Of a stretch of DNA of 64,000 nucleotides, positions 45,601-56,527 are shown in pieces. The stretch's first letter is position 1. The number at the start of each line of letters is the position of its first letter. The notes under the pieces are model-generated. The model made no database searches and had not been told where the DNA came from. It saw only the letters and a program-made list of their open reading frames with translations. Origin of the DNA: Undaria pinnatifida (Eukaryota > Sar > Phaeophyceae > Laminariales > Alariaceae); NCBI GenBank assembly GCA_012845835.1, contig JABAKD010000030.1, positions 9,833,805 to 9,897,804 on the forward strand, given 5' to 3'. The position numbers and the translations under genes were made by a program.

Positions 45601-48600
45601 TTGGAATCCATCCACACATGATACCTCCCCGCACAGTGTGGAAATCCCAACCCCACCGGCCGACCGACTTTCTGATTAGCCATGGTTTGCATGCTGAGCC
45701 AGCTCCACCTCGGGAGGATATAGGGTCCCATCCCCGGTCCGGAGGTCGTTCCACATCTCTTAAAACTTCCATCAACCGGGGAAGCAAACGGAGCTTTCTC
45801 GGGTCGACACCACCCTGCACCGTGAGAAAACCCCAATCCCCTTGGCTGATCGCTGATTGGTTCGAGCTCCACAGCGCCGTCCTAGGCGGATGGAGGCCCA
45901 TCAATGGGGGGCATTTTCGTCGCGCACGGGGAAAATAGGGTCCCATCCCCGATTCATGAATCCCCCGAATCTCTACAGCTTCAAAAACGCGGGAACAATA
46001 ACGATGACCTCCCGTGTTGACACCACTCCGCACTACGTGGAACTCCAACCCTATTCGCTCACCGCTGATTGGCTGGGGCTCGGACATAAGGGCAACGCCA
46101 CCATGGAAGGATATAGAGTCCTGTGCCCGTTTCAGAAATCCTGACAAACCGGGGACGATATCCGATTTCTCCCGCGGGTCGACACAGCCCCGCACGATGG
46201 TGCGACAATAATCTATTATTCACGTTGGCTTATCGTTGGGTGGTTGTGCAGCTCGTAGAGCCATGGACACCCGGCGAGGAGATAGACCAGCAAACGGGCG
46301 GGGGGCGTTCCGACGCATCCGATGAGGATAGGGCTCCACCGCCGTTCCAGAAATCCTTCCATACCCCATCAATGCCAACAAACCGGGGACGAAAATCGAC
46401 TTCTCCCGGGTCAACACCACACCGCACGGTGTGGAAGCCTTAGCTAGCTGAGGTTCGTATACAACGCCAGCACCACAGAACAGGGTCCAACCCCGGTTCA
46501 GAAGCCCTTCAAGTTATTTTCAACTAGAAGAAAAAAGGGGCAACTCGCGCTATTGCTGACTCTTTATTCGTATACCCCAACCCCGCGGTACGCGGACATT
46601 TCATTTGACCCCCTGCCTCGATACCACCCCGCACAGTGTAACCCAACCTTCGATTGATCAGCTCGACCGGGGTTCGTGGATAGAGGAAACCACCACTCAC
46701 TAAGAAGTTCAGCAAGTTCAATGACTATCATCTCATACTGGCCTGTGATTAGAGAAGAAGTTGTACATGGACCAATTGCATAGTATACAGCAGTCGGTCC
46801 AGATCGAGTCGATCGGTGCAACTTGCTTGGGTATCGTATTATTGCAGCAGCAGTAATACACTTCACTTCTTTTCTTCTTCCCATCCTGTTTATTGTGATG
46901 CTCGCACTACTCTCGCCCTCCCAGTAGTATAACTCAGATCCGGGGTCATACAGCGGACTCCCCTCCCCCATCCCCACTGCGGTACATGCTCTGATTTTCA
47001 TCGCGAGAAGAATTCAGCATTTGCTCCCCTCGACGATTCGCGTCGAATTGTACCTACCCATGCTGCTTGGCGATTTCAACAGTTAGTTGATCCTTTTCTT
47101 CTCGTTTATTTCTGCAAATAAATAAAGTCAACAAAGCTCACAACGCGGTGGTTATTTAACTCAAGAACCAACGCTATTCATAGTATTAATAGTGTAACCC
47201 CACTAGACCACCGGGGCGATCGGCTCTATATCACTCACTGCCCCGGTGGCGTATCAGGTTATCGTCGAGCCTGGTATAGGTCAATTTCGTGAGTTCGAAT
47301 CCCCCCGAGTTCGTACTCGTATTATTTTTCGCGGGGCCTTTTCCTGTGCACTAATTGACTTGCGGAAAGCGCGAGAGCGTGAGTTAGCAACACTCGATGA
47401 AAAATCGACGATCAGTGGGTGCTGAACCACATATGCGCAAAAAAAAAACGAAGGCAATAACGGGGGGGGGTTGAAGGACGACACCTGTGATCACGGCGTG
47501 TATGTCCAGAAGCTGGAAAGTAGAAGTTTGCCAAAAAAAAATAATCACTACTGGTAGAAGAGATGATCATTCAGCAATCAGCAGCAAGGAGCACGTCAAG
47601 TACGAAGCAACACAAACTTATTTGTCAGTTACGTACCAACACGACCGCTTGCACTTGGCCGGCAAACGATTACAGCACCGGGGTCAGGGACACAGCAACA
47701 ACAAAGCACGCTATCCTCCAAAGAGTCTTCTCGGGGAAAAAAAACACCAAACGCGTACGATGCGATACGAGACGAATGCATGCCACTCACTGGTTTCTTC
47801 CGTGGATACTGTCGACTTTTACTATACAACTTCGCGTGGCGCAGCTTAACAGGAGAAACGATTAGTGTTCCCCTTATTTTTTGTGTCGAAAATGTATGGT
47901 ACACCCTCGCTCCATGCCATAAAATACGTCATAGACAAAAAGCATGCTCTGTGTAATAGAGCATCGATGTGTGTGGTCATTACTCGAACGTACCTACTTC
48001 GAAGTATATTGCTTGCACGAGAGTACAAAACGTGTCGATTTGTCCGAACTTGTATAATACCACCCTCGAGGCCCCGGGGACGCAGCCACTCGCAATGCTG
48101 CTGTGTGGATTTTTCTGGGGCAGTAATCGTAACCACTACTACCTCCTCCTCGTTTTAGTTATGCGTCCGCTTGCCACGTCTATATCCATGTATGTACGTG
48201 TACCTATACCGAAATTCAATAAATAAATGCACTACTATGATACCTACCGCAATACCGTGGGGATTTTTTTTACAGTAAATACTACTGTATTAGCTTTGGG
48301 ACAAAATATGACGCCAATTTGGAAATAATGTCTTGCCAAGTTTTATTTTATCAACCGCTCCATACATGAAGATCCCAAGAATAACTGAAGAGCACCGTTC
48401 AAAATACATTTTTTTGCGCGCTTCTCGCTTGTCTCGCTCAGCATCCATCAGCGTTCACGTCGAGGTGCTGAACGAATTGACCAGCAACAACAACAGTCAG
48501 TAGCCAGCGCAATTCTTGCAACCACACAACAAAGCGTTCGAAGCACCAATACCTTGATAATCACACCTAGGTCCTACCTACCTTTAGAAGTGCTTCGTTT

Positions 48601-51600
48601 GTGGGGATAAACATACATGGAATTCGTGTGGGATATTTTTATGCGGTCCTGAAAGATGGATCGTTGATCGTGGACCAATATATGCGAAACGACTCTTTGG
48701 AGCGGCGACGAGAAAGACTGACAAAACAATGCTTCTCGTGCTGCGTTTTTTGAGAGCGACCACTCCGTTCAATGTGTTTATTTTCTATTTTTGTTATGGT
48801 CTCTGGTCTGTTTTGTTGTGTTATCGTACCCGGTACGCTAGCATTTCACTTGCTTCATACCTTGATTAATTGCGACTGTTTGGTTTACTCTGTCTCACAA
48901 TCTGTGACCACATAATAACAAGTTGTATATGCCACCGCAAAATTCAAAACATTAGCAACTACCGTTTGGAAATGATGCCAATTTTGTAAATTATCCAGGC
49001 GCTGCAGACATCAAGATACAACCAAAATCAACGGGGTTCCTCCTCGACATGCGGAATTTTTGCAACTTCTCGCTTGTCTCGCTCGGCATCCGTCCGCGTT
49101 CACGTCGATGTGCGGAACGGACACGGCAGGGCGAGGGGCGTTGGAGCCGCCCCCCGAAGCCGGCGCTCGGACGAATCTATTTGACCGAGAATTCCAGTCC
49201 TGCGAATCGCATACTTAGGCCGAGACGAAAAAAACTCCTGACCGAATTCCTGAAACAAAAGAATAATTTTATATATATATATGTATATATGCGCGCGACG
49301 CCCGAGTCTTATGTTCGTTCTGTTCATGCCTGCGGTGCCCATCCATCGCTGTCTTGCCAATATCTTCTGTGTCTCTCGCTGTGACATAATATGATAGGAC
49401 TTACGGAAATCCCGCGACGTTCTGATGAGCAGAGGCTGGCGAATCGCCGCGGAAATTGGTGCGGGCATGGTGACTCGGGGTAGGGAAGATTGGCCCACGG
49501 AGGTCGGCTCTCGCTCTGTTCAGGTGTGGAGGTGAGAGGACAACCGAGCCTGAGCCTTCATCGGTTATGGCAATGAGTGGCGTTCATGGCGTATGTAGCT
49601 GTTTGCCTCCATTCCCACTGTCCACGTTGTACTCTGGTGCAAACTACGTCGCATTGATACCTGGTACCAGTATTGAACGCGTACCTGGTGCATGTATTAC
49701 TCTATTTGTGGCGCTGTTATGATATGATACGTCACTACGGCAGTAGCAGGTGTAGTATCGTGTAGTATCGTGTAGTATCGACCCCTTCGAGACTCAGAAA
49801 AACATGTCGAAGGAAGGTGACGAGTGCCCACTACGGCGTCGGCCATACGAAGCAACTCCGGCTGCTGGGGTAGGGTACCGTGGATGGGGTATGGCAACTT
49901 CCACGCAAGGAGCTGCACGACACGCGAGCTGCATATTATTATCAATCTCGCGCGCTCACGCCATAAATAACTTGTGAGAAGATCACCGTTGCAATATTTT
50001 TTTGTGGCCACATCTGGATTCCAAAGGCGTACGTGTAGCTCGAATTTGTGTGTTGAGCTCAGTTCGTGGTCAGATGTCAAATGTTACTGACCTCTTTTGC
50101 GCTAGGAAGGGCTTTGCTTGCAATCAGGCAGCAAGCCACCTTGACAGCTATGACGTGAATGTCCTATACTCTGCACTCAAAAGAGGAATTCGTACTACTG
50201 TCGTAGGAGAGTCCATATCTACACTAATAACACACTTTCCGCGTGTCCCAGGGCGAACGATTTCTTGGAGTTTTGCATGAAGCACTTCCTCCTGCCCTCG
50301 ACCCTGGATGGGAGCGACACGGCAGGAGAAAGGGTTGTGCTGGACCTGGGCTGCGGCAGTGGGCGGGACACCGTCCACATGGCCCAGCACCTTCCGCCCG
50401 GCACGCGTGTGATAGGGGTAGACAATCACTCCTACGCACTTCAAAGGGGCGAGAGATTAGCTGAGCAATGGGTGGACGCAGGGGATGCCGGAGGCACGGC
50501 GGGAGCAAGTTTAACCGTGGACAACGGATTGGGTGGCGGGGGCGTTAAGAACGAACCGGGCGATAGGAGCAGATCGTTCAATCGCGGGCGCGAGCGGAAA
50601 TGCGAGTGGCTACTGGCAGATCTGAGGAAAGAAGGGTCGCTTGACGGACTGAAGGCGTCGGTAATCCACGGGCACCGGTTCAAGTGCGAGCAGCTACTGC
50701 CCCTACTTCGTGACGATGTGAGTCACCCTCCCAGTGGCTTACATATTTAACGCAACGCGTTGGCTGGTACGCGAGGGACGCACGAGGCGCCGTATTTGTC
50801 GAGTGTATAGTCGACAGGTCTGAAACTGCTGTGCCTTTTGCGCGCGTCGCTGGTGATGTCGCACCTCTGTCTCCCTCAACGTTTCTTGGGACTGCCATGT
50901 CACTGCATGACGCGTTTGTGCCCGCTGCGCTACACCCCGTGCCCCTCGCTCGCCCCAGGTGCTGGTGCCGGGTGGTTTTTTCATCTGGTCCACGTTTTTA
51001 GACACGGGCACGGAGAATTTGGTACCTCCATGGCGACCAAGTCGCATGATGAGGTACGCAAAGGTAGCAAGTAATTTTATCCAGTATGGTTTTGCCTAAT
51101 TTTTACGTAACTTGTGACTTCATGTTACTTGGAGTGCCGCTAGACCTGCGTGCGTCGTGGTACAAGACCTGCGGGGTACATTTGAGCGTTTCATGCACCT
51201 CCGATATCTGCAGGGGTTCATGTGTTGAGGCCACGGTGGATCCCAAAGGAATATTTTGAGTAGGAGCTTGTATGGAGGCATTTCGCGTACATATAAAACC
51301 ACTTGAAAATATAGTATTCCATCCTCCAACAAAATCCTTATTTCGAAAGTTTAGAAAATATGCTGCAAAGGTCCAATAAAAGAGGAAGCTTTTCAGGTGT
51401 TTTTAGCCCTCTTTTGGACTCCATAACTTCCTACCCTTCACGGGAATGAAATATTGTTTTTGCCTCTGGCTTTCTTCTACGACTCTAGAAGAGTTATATC
51501 ATCCGCCTCGCGAGTAGCAAGCTTGTGAAGAAGGTTTTTTGATCGGTGATGTACTCATCGTATTAGGCTCCCGCGCGTGAATTGATCATGTCAGTGATGT

Positions 51601-52526
51601 CGGGAGCTTTTGGTGTTGCGGGCTCGGAAGTTCGAAATCACCAAAACATCTCGTGAGTCGCTTCTGGCTGCCTACGACTATTGCTGGCGCACCCGACGTT
51701 GTCATACACCCCACCAGGAGCGTCCCTCAATTTCGCGGGCCGTGGTTGCTTGTGGGGAGCTATAGCTGCCCGCTAGTGAAGTGCACGCGTTCAGTTGGGA
51801 TCGTTTTTTGTCTCGTTTTTTGCACCCCAAATTTCGATCACTGCAGCGCCTCAAAGTCGAGGTGCGGGCCTCTGCTTAGAGCCAGAGGGAAACCAATCTG
51901 AACAGACTCACAGTATCTGTGGATGAAGCACTCTTGACCCTGGTGTAGCCTCACCCTAAGCCACGAACCAGCCGCAGTTCTAAACGCAGCGTGTTAATAT
52001 AGCCATGTTTGTTACTGTTCCGATAAAACATCTTGTTATTGGACGCACCGGAAAACAGGGGACCAGGGGACGCATGGGTTCCCCCGTGGCCTTAAAGGGC
52101 TAGATATCACGTGCGCTTGTTGGATTCCTTTTGAGTCATCTTTAAGGTACTATTAATAGTAGCAAGCGGACGGGAACATGCGCTCTACGATACTCGATGG
52201 ACGTGGCCGCTCCTTAGCCCGTTTTATTTTACCCCCACGTCTTGGGGTTGCCCCCACGTGTAGGGGTTAAAACTACTTGGAAATAGCTTGGGATCATTTT
52301 TGTAGCAGTTGAATGGTTGAATCGTCCTCACTTCCCTTCACGATTGTATTTGCTCTCCCGACGTGCTTGTGCTGTCAGATCCGGTGAGCTAGCGAACATC
52401 TTCTCGGGAGAGGAGTTTGAGATCCTCGTCGACGAACACGGCGAGCTACCAACACGTGGCTCCGTGGTCCCCGCCAACTTTTTCGCGTGTCGAAAAAGGC
52501 AAAACGCGCAAACGTCGCCATTGTAA
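40892..52526 (+). CDS. Rhodanese-methyltransferase fusion protein
   Basis: Exons: 40892-41379, 50252-50717, 50959-51053 and 52379-52526. Phases agree (2, 0, 2) and the joined frame is 398 codons plus stop. Residues about 104-150 form a rhodanese domain (VVIDLRASADFHREHFVGAT); the usual active-site Cys loop is not visible, the frame reading LTIVGKEE there. Exon two has a class I SAM-dependent methyltransferase motif I (VVLDLGCGSGRD) followed by VIGVDN. Exons three and four give VLVPGGFFIWSTFLD, NLVPPWRPSRMMR|SGELANIF and VPANFFACRK, typical of this family's C-terminus. The N-terminus (MAPLSAAHSLCLWWLSAQTS) looks like a signal or plastid presequence. Further rhodanese exons could lie in the 8.9-kb intron. 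The substrate is unknown. Confidence 0.85.
41500..42050 (-). mobile_element. Foldback-type repeat copy (minus)
   Basis: A C-run module near 41563 and a GC module near 41735, then the terminus (CACAGACTGCCTAACATCAC, GGAGTCGATGACCTATATCC). Lies at the start of the 8.9-kb intron, back to back with the plus copy that follows. Confidence 0.6.
42165..42655 (+). mobile_element. Foldback-type repeat copy (plus)
   Basis: The terminus starts near AAATTTAATACAATCCAGCT, followed by the conserved arm and modules ending in long G runs, the last reaching about 28 G at 42616-42646. Confidence 0.6.
42668..42905. mobile_element. Minimal foldback (hairpin) element
   Basis: A plus terminus (AATATAAAATACTCCAGCTG) and a minus terminus (CAGCTGGAGTGTATTTTTAT) face each other with arms of about 100 bases and almost no interior. 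This is a MITE-like derivative of the foldback family. A further partial minus copy follows at 42911-43035. Confidence 0.65.
43035..43650 (+). repeat. Foldback modules without terminus
   Basis: G-run-ended modules containing GGAAACTTTAAGCC, GGGACAAATCTGACGGTTGT and GTTTGAACAAGAGGGATCGG. A repeat pair (AGCAAGAAGAC and flanks) is offset by about 240 bases. Confidence 0.5.
43770..44310 (+). repeat. Local tandem and direct repeats
   Basis: CTACTGCGTTTGGTAGAGGT with GGCGATCATGCAGACGGC is repeated with a period of about 90 bases (44120 and 44210). CGTAATAGGTTGGTAGTGTG recurs at 43868 and 44274, and GCGAGGTGATGTGG at 43780 and 44049. No coding sequence seen. Confidence 0.7.
44495..44815 (-). mobile_element. 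Foldback-type repeat terminus (minus)
   Basis: Well-preserved arm: CACAGACTGACTAACATCAC, TGATAGCTACACTGTAGTTG, GAGTCGCCGACCTATATCCT, ending CTGGAGTGTATTTTCATTTT. It lacks poly(C) modules on its left. Confidence 0.6.
45590..46710. repeat. Satellite-like array, 150-225-bp units
   Basis: At least five diverged units share GGGTCGACACC(A)CCCCGCAC, CCAACCCC, GCTGATTGG and GGGTCCCATCCCCGGTTCAG. The last motif recurs near 45724, 45938, 46107, 46332 and 46482. Spacing is irregular. It lies in the rhodanese-methyltransferase intron. Confidence 0.7.
46920..47220 (-). repeat. tRNA-derived SINE, diverged
   Basis: Body landmarks CTCAGATCCGGGGTCATAC, CGGTACATGCTCTGATTTTC and GACGATTCGCGTCGAATTG precede a head fragment ending GACCACCGGGGCGATCGGC at 47203-47221. 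Confidence 0.5.
47223..47525 (+). repeat. tRNA-derived SINE, well preserved
   Basis: The head has CCCCGGTGGCGTATCAGG (A-box region) and GTGAGTTCGAATCCCCCC (B-box). The body follows with TGACTTGCGGAAAGCGCGAG, CACTCGATGAAAAATCGACG, a G run and ACACCTGTGATCACGG. It is the reverse complement, in order, of the copy at 59865-60170. Confidence 0.65.
47540..50240. other. Distal part of the 8.9-kb intron
   Basis: No exon is confidently seen. A segment of about 55 bases containing CTTCTCGCTTGTCTCGCTC and CGTTCACGTCGA occurs at 48418-48474 and again at 49065-49119. A GC-rich plus frame at 49100-49210 (EPPPEAGARTNLFDREFQSC) might be an exon but has no clear splice sites. GTAGTATCGT is tandemly repeated near 49753. 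Confidence 0.3.
50252..50717 (+). CDS. Methyltransferase exon with SAM-binding motif I
   Basis: Acceptor GTGTCCCAG. It encodes ANDFLEFCMKHFLLPSTLDG, then motif I DLGCGSGRDT, VIGVDNHSYALQRGERLAEQ and an unusual Gly/Ser/Arg-rich insertion before WLLADLRKEGSL and EQLLPLLRDD. It ends before GTGAGT. The insertion would enlarge the loop after the second beta strand. Confidence 0.9.
50959..51053 (+). CDS. Methyltransferase exon (VLVPGGFFIWSTF)
   Basis: Follows TCGCCCCAG and ends two bases into an Arg codon at GTACGC. Encodes VLVPGGFFIWSTFLDTGTEN and LVPPWRPSRMM; LVPGGxFIW is the usual post-motif segment. Confidence 0.88.
52379..52526 (+). CDS. Methyltransferase terminal exon
   Basis: Acceptor GTGCTGTCAG. 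It reads SGELANIFSGEEFEILVDEH, then GELPTRGSVVPANFFACRKR and QNAQTSPL before TAA. The last few codons and the stop fall inside the first unit of a 22-bp minisatellite. Confidence 0.88.
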
Positions 52527-52648
52527 TCGCTTCGAGGCGCCATTGGAATCGCTTTGAGGTGTCATTGTAATCGATGTTGGGGTGCCGTTGTTATCGCTTT
52601 GAGGCGCCATTCGAACCGCTTAGAGGCGCCATTGTAATCGCTTTGAGG
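52516..52648 (+). repeat. 22-bp minisatellite overlapping a stop codon
   Basis: Six head-to-tail units of about 22 bases, consensus CGCCATTGTAATCGCTTTGA plus GG. The TAA at 52524-52526 is bases 9-11 of unit one. Later units have substitutions, including GGA and CGA at the TAA position. Confidence 0.88.
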
Positions 52649-52659
52649 TGGACGTCGTA

Positions 52660-55600
52660 GTTCCCACTTCGAATGAAGCCGTCGGTTGATCGGATGGATA
52701 CCTGAGTCCATTGCTGTGTACATCACGCAAGCAGGCGTTTACCGATGATCGTTGCTGTAGGACTTGTTTGTCTTGGTAGTATGTATCGCGTTCTTTTCGC
52801 CGCATAGGCTGTGCTAACCCCCCCCCCCCCCCCAATTTGGGGCTTGGATAGTTCCTAGAGTGTAGGGGAGGGGCGTTTGACTACGTCTCCCATGAACCAT
52901 GCAGGCGCGATGAAGCCCAGATAATCAAGCTCCGGTTTCCGACTGGGATTTTCGTTGCTGGGTCGACATGTGGAGGAATCGTAAGGACTTGTCTTGAGAT
53001 ACGTGGCTAAGTCTCTCCCTTTGGTTTGGAATAGAGGCATGTATTCCGCGTTAGGGTTACCGAATACCGGCACCAGCGCTGACCAAGGAATTGCTCGTTA
53101 TACATGGGTAGGTCAGCGCGCAGGAGAGAATCCAATAGGGTCGCCCGGTGCAGAAGAAACAGCGGTAGGATTAGAGGACATGTGGAATGTCTTGTGTTAT
53201 CGTCGTGTTCTTCCAAGAGGACAACACTTTGTACTCTGTGCTCGGATGTATTGGGCATGTCGAGGTATTATTTTTGACAACATGCTTTTGGAGGACGCGA
53301 GTGCTTTTCTGAAGCAAAACTTCTCTCTTACTCGACCAAGAAGGCCGCGAAATAACGTTTTCTAGCCTGTGCCAAGCGTGCCAACTATGAACTGAGCCTG
53401 ACACAGTTCGAGTAGTCGGCATGCCAAAGCCATGTGTATATATTACCAAAGGTACCAGGGATATGCGCTACGTACTGCAGGCAACACGACATATTATACA
53501 TTTACAATATTTTTGTTGCTTTTTGCAAGGTGCAGGGGGGGGTGAGGGTGCGGACGGCAACCGGGGGTTCCACAGCGTTTTTCCCGGGCCCACTCCACAC
53601 TGAAGCCACGCGAAATGCCTTCTGAATTTTGTCGAGAGTTGTAGGAGAGCGTGCTGGAGAAGAGAAACCTTATATGGTGTCCAATGAACATTAAGAAACC
53701 CCGCGCCCGGAATCGTGGCGTGAACCTTGCGCCGTATGGATATGTAACACATGCAAACCCGATGACCGGCACAGAAGCACGCGACAGCTGGGTGTTGCTG
53801 GTGTTTTCGCTCGACTTGTGCACGGCACGTAAAAATGCCATTGTAATACTGAATCGCTTATTATTGTACGTGGGACGCATTCTGCCTCACGAACTCGCAT
53901 AACAACTCGAGCATGGCCCACAACTGAAAGTATTTATACAAAGTATTATAAGTGTGGTTGTGTTAGTCCGCATAGTAAGGCATGTGTTCCCAACAAAGCC
54001 CTTGATACTACTATATACTGAAAGTAGGTTCGAAACTACCGGCATTTCTCGGCCCCTTCGACTGGGAGGGGTGGGAGGGCTTGGGGAGGGTGGTCTGGTT
54101 TTCAGGGACTACCGATTATGATCCCGTGCACGTGCACCCTTGTGGGGAGTGGGGAGTGGGGAGAGGGGGGTCTTGTTTTGGTGCCGGGTGGATTGTCGTT
54201 TCGCAAGCATTATTATTAGTGTTTTTGTGCGCAGGCCTCCGAACACTCTTTCACTTTCTTCTTCACTTTTTTCTTTTTCCTAGACTATTAATACTTCTAC
54301 TATTAATACTAGCGCCATGGACCATCGTAGAGTAACCTCTTTCAAATCGTTTTTATTAATTAACTGAAAGTGACACTGGTTCCACAGCTATCAATACTTC
54401 GGTTTGTTCTAAAAAACAATTAATTATTACCTGGTACGTATTGCATTTTGAAAGATGAGTAGTATCGACCCTAAATCGCCGAACACAGCTGACGTCCTCA
54501 CAATATTTTTATTAAATAATACAGTAATACAAAGCAGCCATTTAATATGTGGACAGCGGGTTGTCGTTCGATGCTTCTTCGGAAGTTTATGGGGAGGAGG
54601 ATTTGGCCCTTGCGGCTGGAGGGGGCAGGGCCAGGAGAACCAGGGAGGTACATCTATCTAGTATTCGTACCAGGTAGTTTTTGGTTGTCGGAAACATTGT
54701 TTCATGCTTTCATCTGGATGACATGTGTTCTTTCATCACGTGTAGACTGTGGTTTTTGCACTCACGCTACATTGTCAGATGGCAAATGAAATAATACGTA
54801 TTAATAACTGATAATAACAACAATATAATATTGATAATACCATGCGCTACGAGCGAGCATGTATGCCGGTCGTGTGCCATTGAGGTCGCTGTGTCCTACA
54901 AAATAGTTTTTACATATTATCATGCAGGCCAATCTCTACCCAAGGCCCTCAAACTTGTCTGAATTTAATTTTCTTCAGGTATAATATATATGCATAGTCT
55001 ACGTCGTGCGCTGTCGTCCTGTCAGTACCTAGCTGTACCCGGTATACTTGTATGACGTCCGGTGACCGTCTAATAGTATCTATCCACCAGGTATCTATTA
55101 ATACCAGGTTGCCCGAGGCCCGTCAACAGCACCACAGCAGCAGCAGCAGCAGTAGTTAGTTGTTACTTACTACTACTACTTACTGCTGTTACTTACTACT
55201 GCTACTACTACTGCTGCTGCATGCTGCTGTAGACTATGTATTAATAGTCACATTTGCCTACAAACAACGGAGAGGAGAGGAAACGCACGTTGTGTGATAA
55301 GATCAACTGAACTACGTGCATGCGCTAAACGGTAATAAACTCAAATAAATGTGTCGTCCAAGTGTCGTCATGTCGCCACACTTATTTGCAGCTCGCCACA
55401 CCTCTGCCACACACTTATTATGTACTACTACAGTAGTACTGCTACTAGTACAGCAGTGTAGTAGCTACTACTGCTATTAATACTTCCGCTGGTGAACATA
55501 TCCTAGATCCTGTCCTGTGCAGTACTGGAACGTACTTCGTTTGTCACTTGTCGTATGACACGATGTTTCCGCCGAAAGCTGAAAAACAATCTGGCACTTC

Positions 55601-56250
55601 GATAGGTGCGCGAGCCACGAGCCACGACATCGCCGGCGGCCGAATGAAATACAGGAGGAGCCCGAACCAATACCAGTCCCAGTCCTAGCGCGTTTTATGT
55701 AAGTTCAGTGATGACTGCTGATATTTTTTTCAAGTTCTCCCGGGTGGCGTTCGCAATTAATTAATTGCACCAAACTGCAAGATTTCCAGCCACTTAAAAA
55801 AATACATACTTTTCGGTTTGTTTGTGTTTTATGGCGTGTTGTTGTTGTTGTTCTCACATTAACTCGCAGTTATGCGTACCTGGTAGGAACGCTGACATTT
55901 CATTTGCTTTCCCATCTCTGCTGTTCACATTTGCGATTACCAGGTATCAGGTATTTGTTTCGGGTTCCTCTGTTTCACAGAAGTCTGTATGACCACGCAG
56001 AATTTGTAATTGGGATGAATCGGGGTGACGCTGACTGTTGTGTGGGTGTGGCGTTCTGCCCGGGTAGATGGCAACACACACCAAAATGAAATTTCAAAAA
56101 TTCTGCTGGTGCCTGGTGGATGGTTCTTCAAGAATTGTTTGCACAAAGTTCGACGCGTCTTAAATCGTCACTTTCTTCAATTATACTTTCGTCTTTTGCC
56201 AACAGTTAAATTTTGCCCCCCAACGAAACTACGGGAGATTTTCGCATATT
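52660..56250. other. Intergenic, no gene recognised
   Basis: An open plus-strand stretch at 52994-53365 and overlapping frames at 53494-53902 have no recognisable family. CAG/CTG and TACT simple repeats at 55130-55230 could fold. A family E repeat copy lies at 54445-54520. A C run at 52819-52833 is the only long homopolymer. Confidence 0.3.
55130..55230. repeat. CAG and TACTACTG simple repeats, self-complementary
   Basis: A run of CAGCAGCAGCAGCAGCAG is followed within 60 bases by CTACTACTACTGCTGCTGCA. CAG and CTG stretches can pair into a hairpin. Confidence 0.65.
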
Positions 56251-56527
56251 AAAACTCAGTTGTTCACCTGGAGGATCCGTTTGAAACGGTCCCATTTGAG
56301 ATATCCAGGAACCCAACAGACAGGCAAGCCGACGCGGACGACAGACAAGACACCGCGTACGCAACTACTGATGTACGCAGCGGCCCACATCCAACTGCTC
56401 CCTCCCACAACCACCGCCAAGCTCCTCGCCACACCACCACAACGCAGCCACATCACCGAGTCACATCATCACCAGCACCAGTACCACCCCCAAGCACCTA
56501 CTACCTCCCCCTGATTTTTTCAGAAAG

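Noticed and set aside
53494-53902. Overlapping open frames on both strands as a gene
   Set aside because: No codon bias, no recognisable motif and no clear splice sites.
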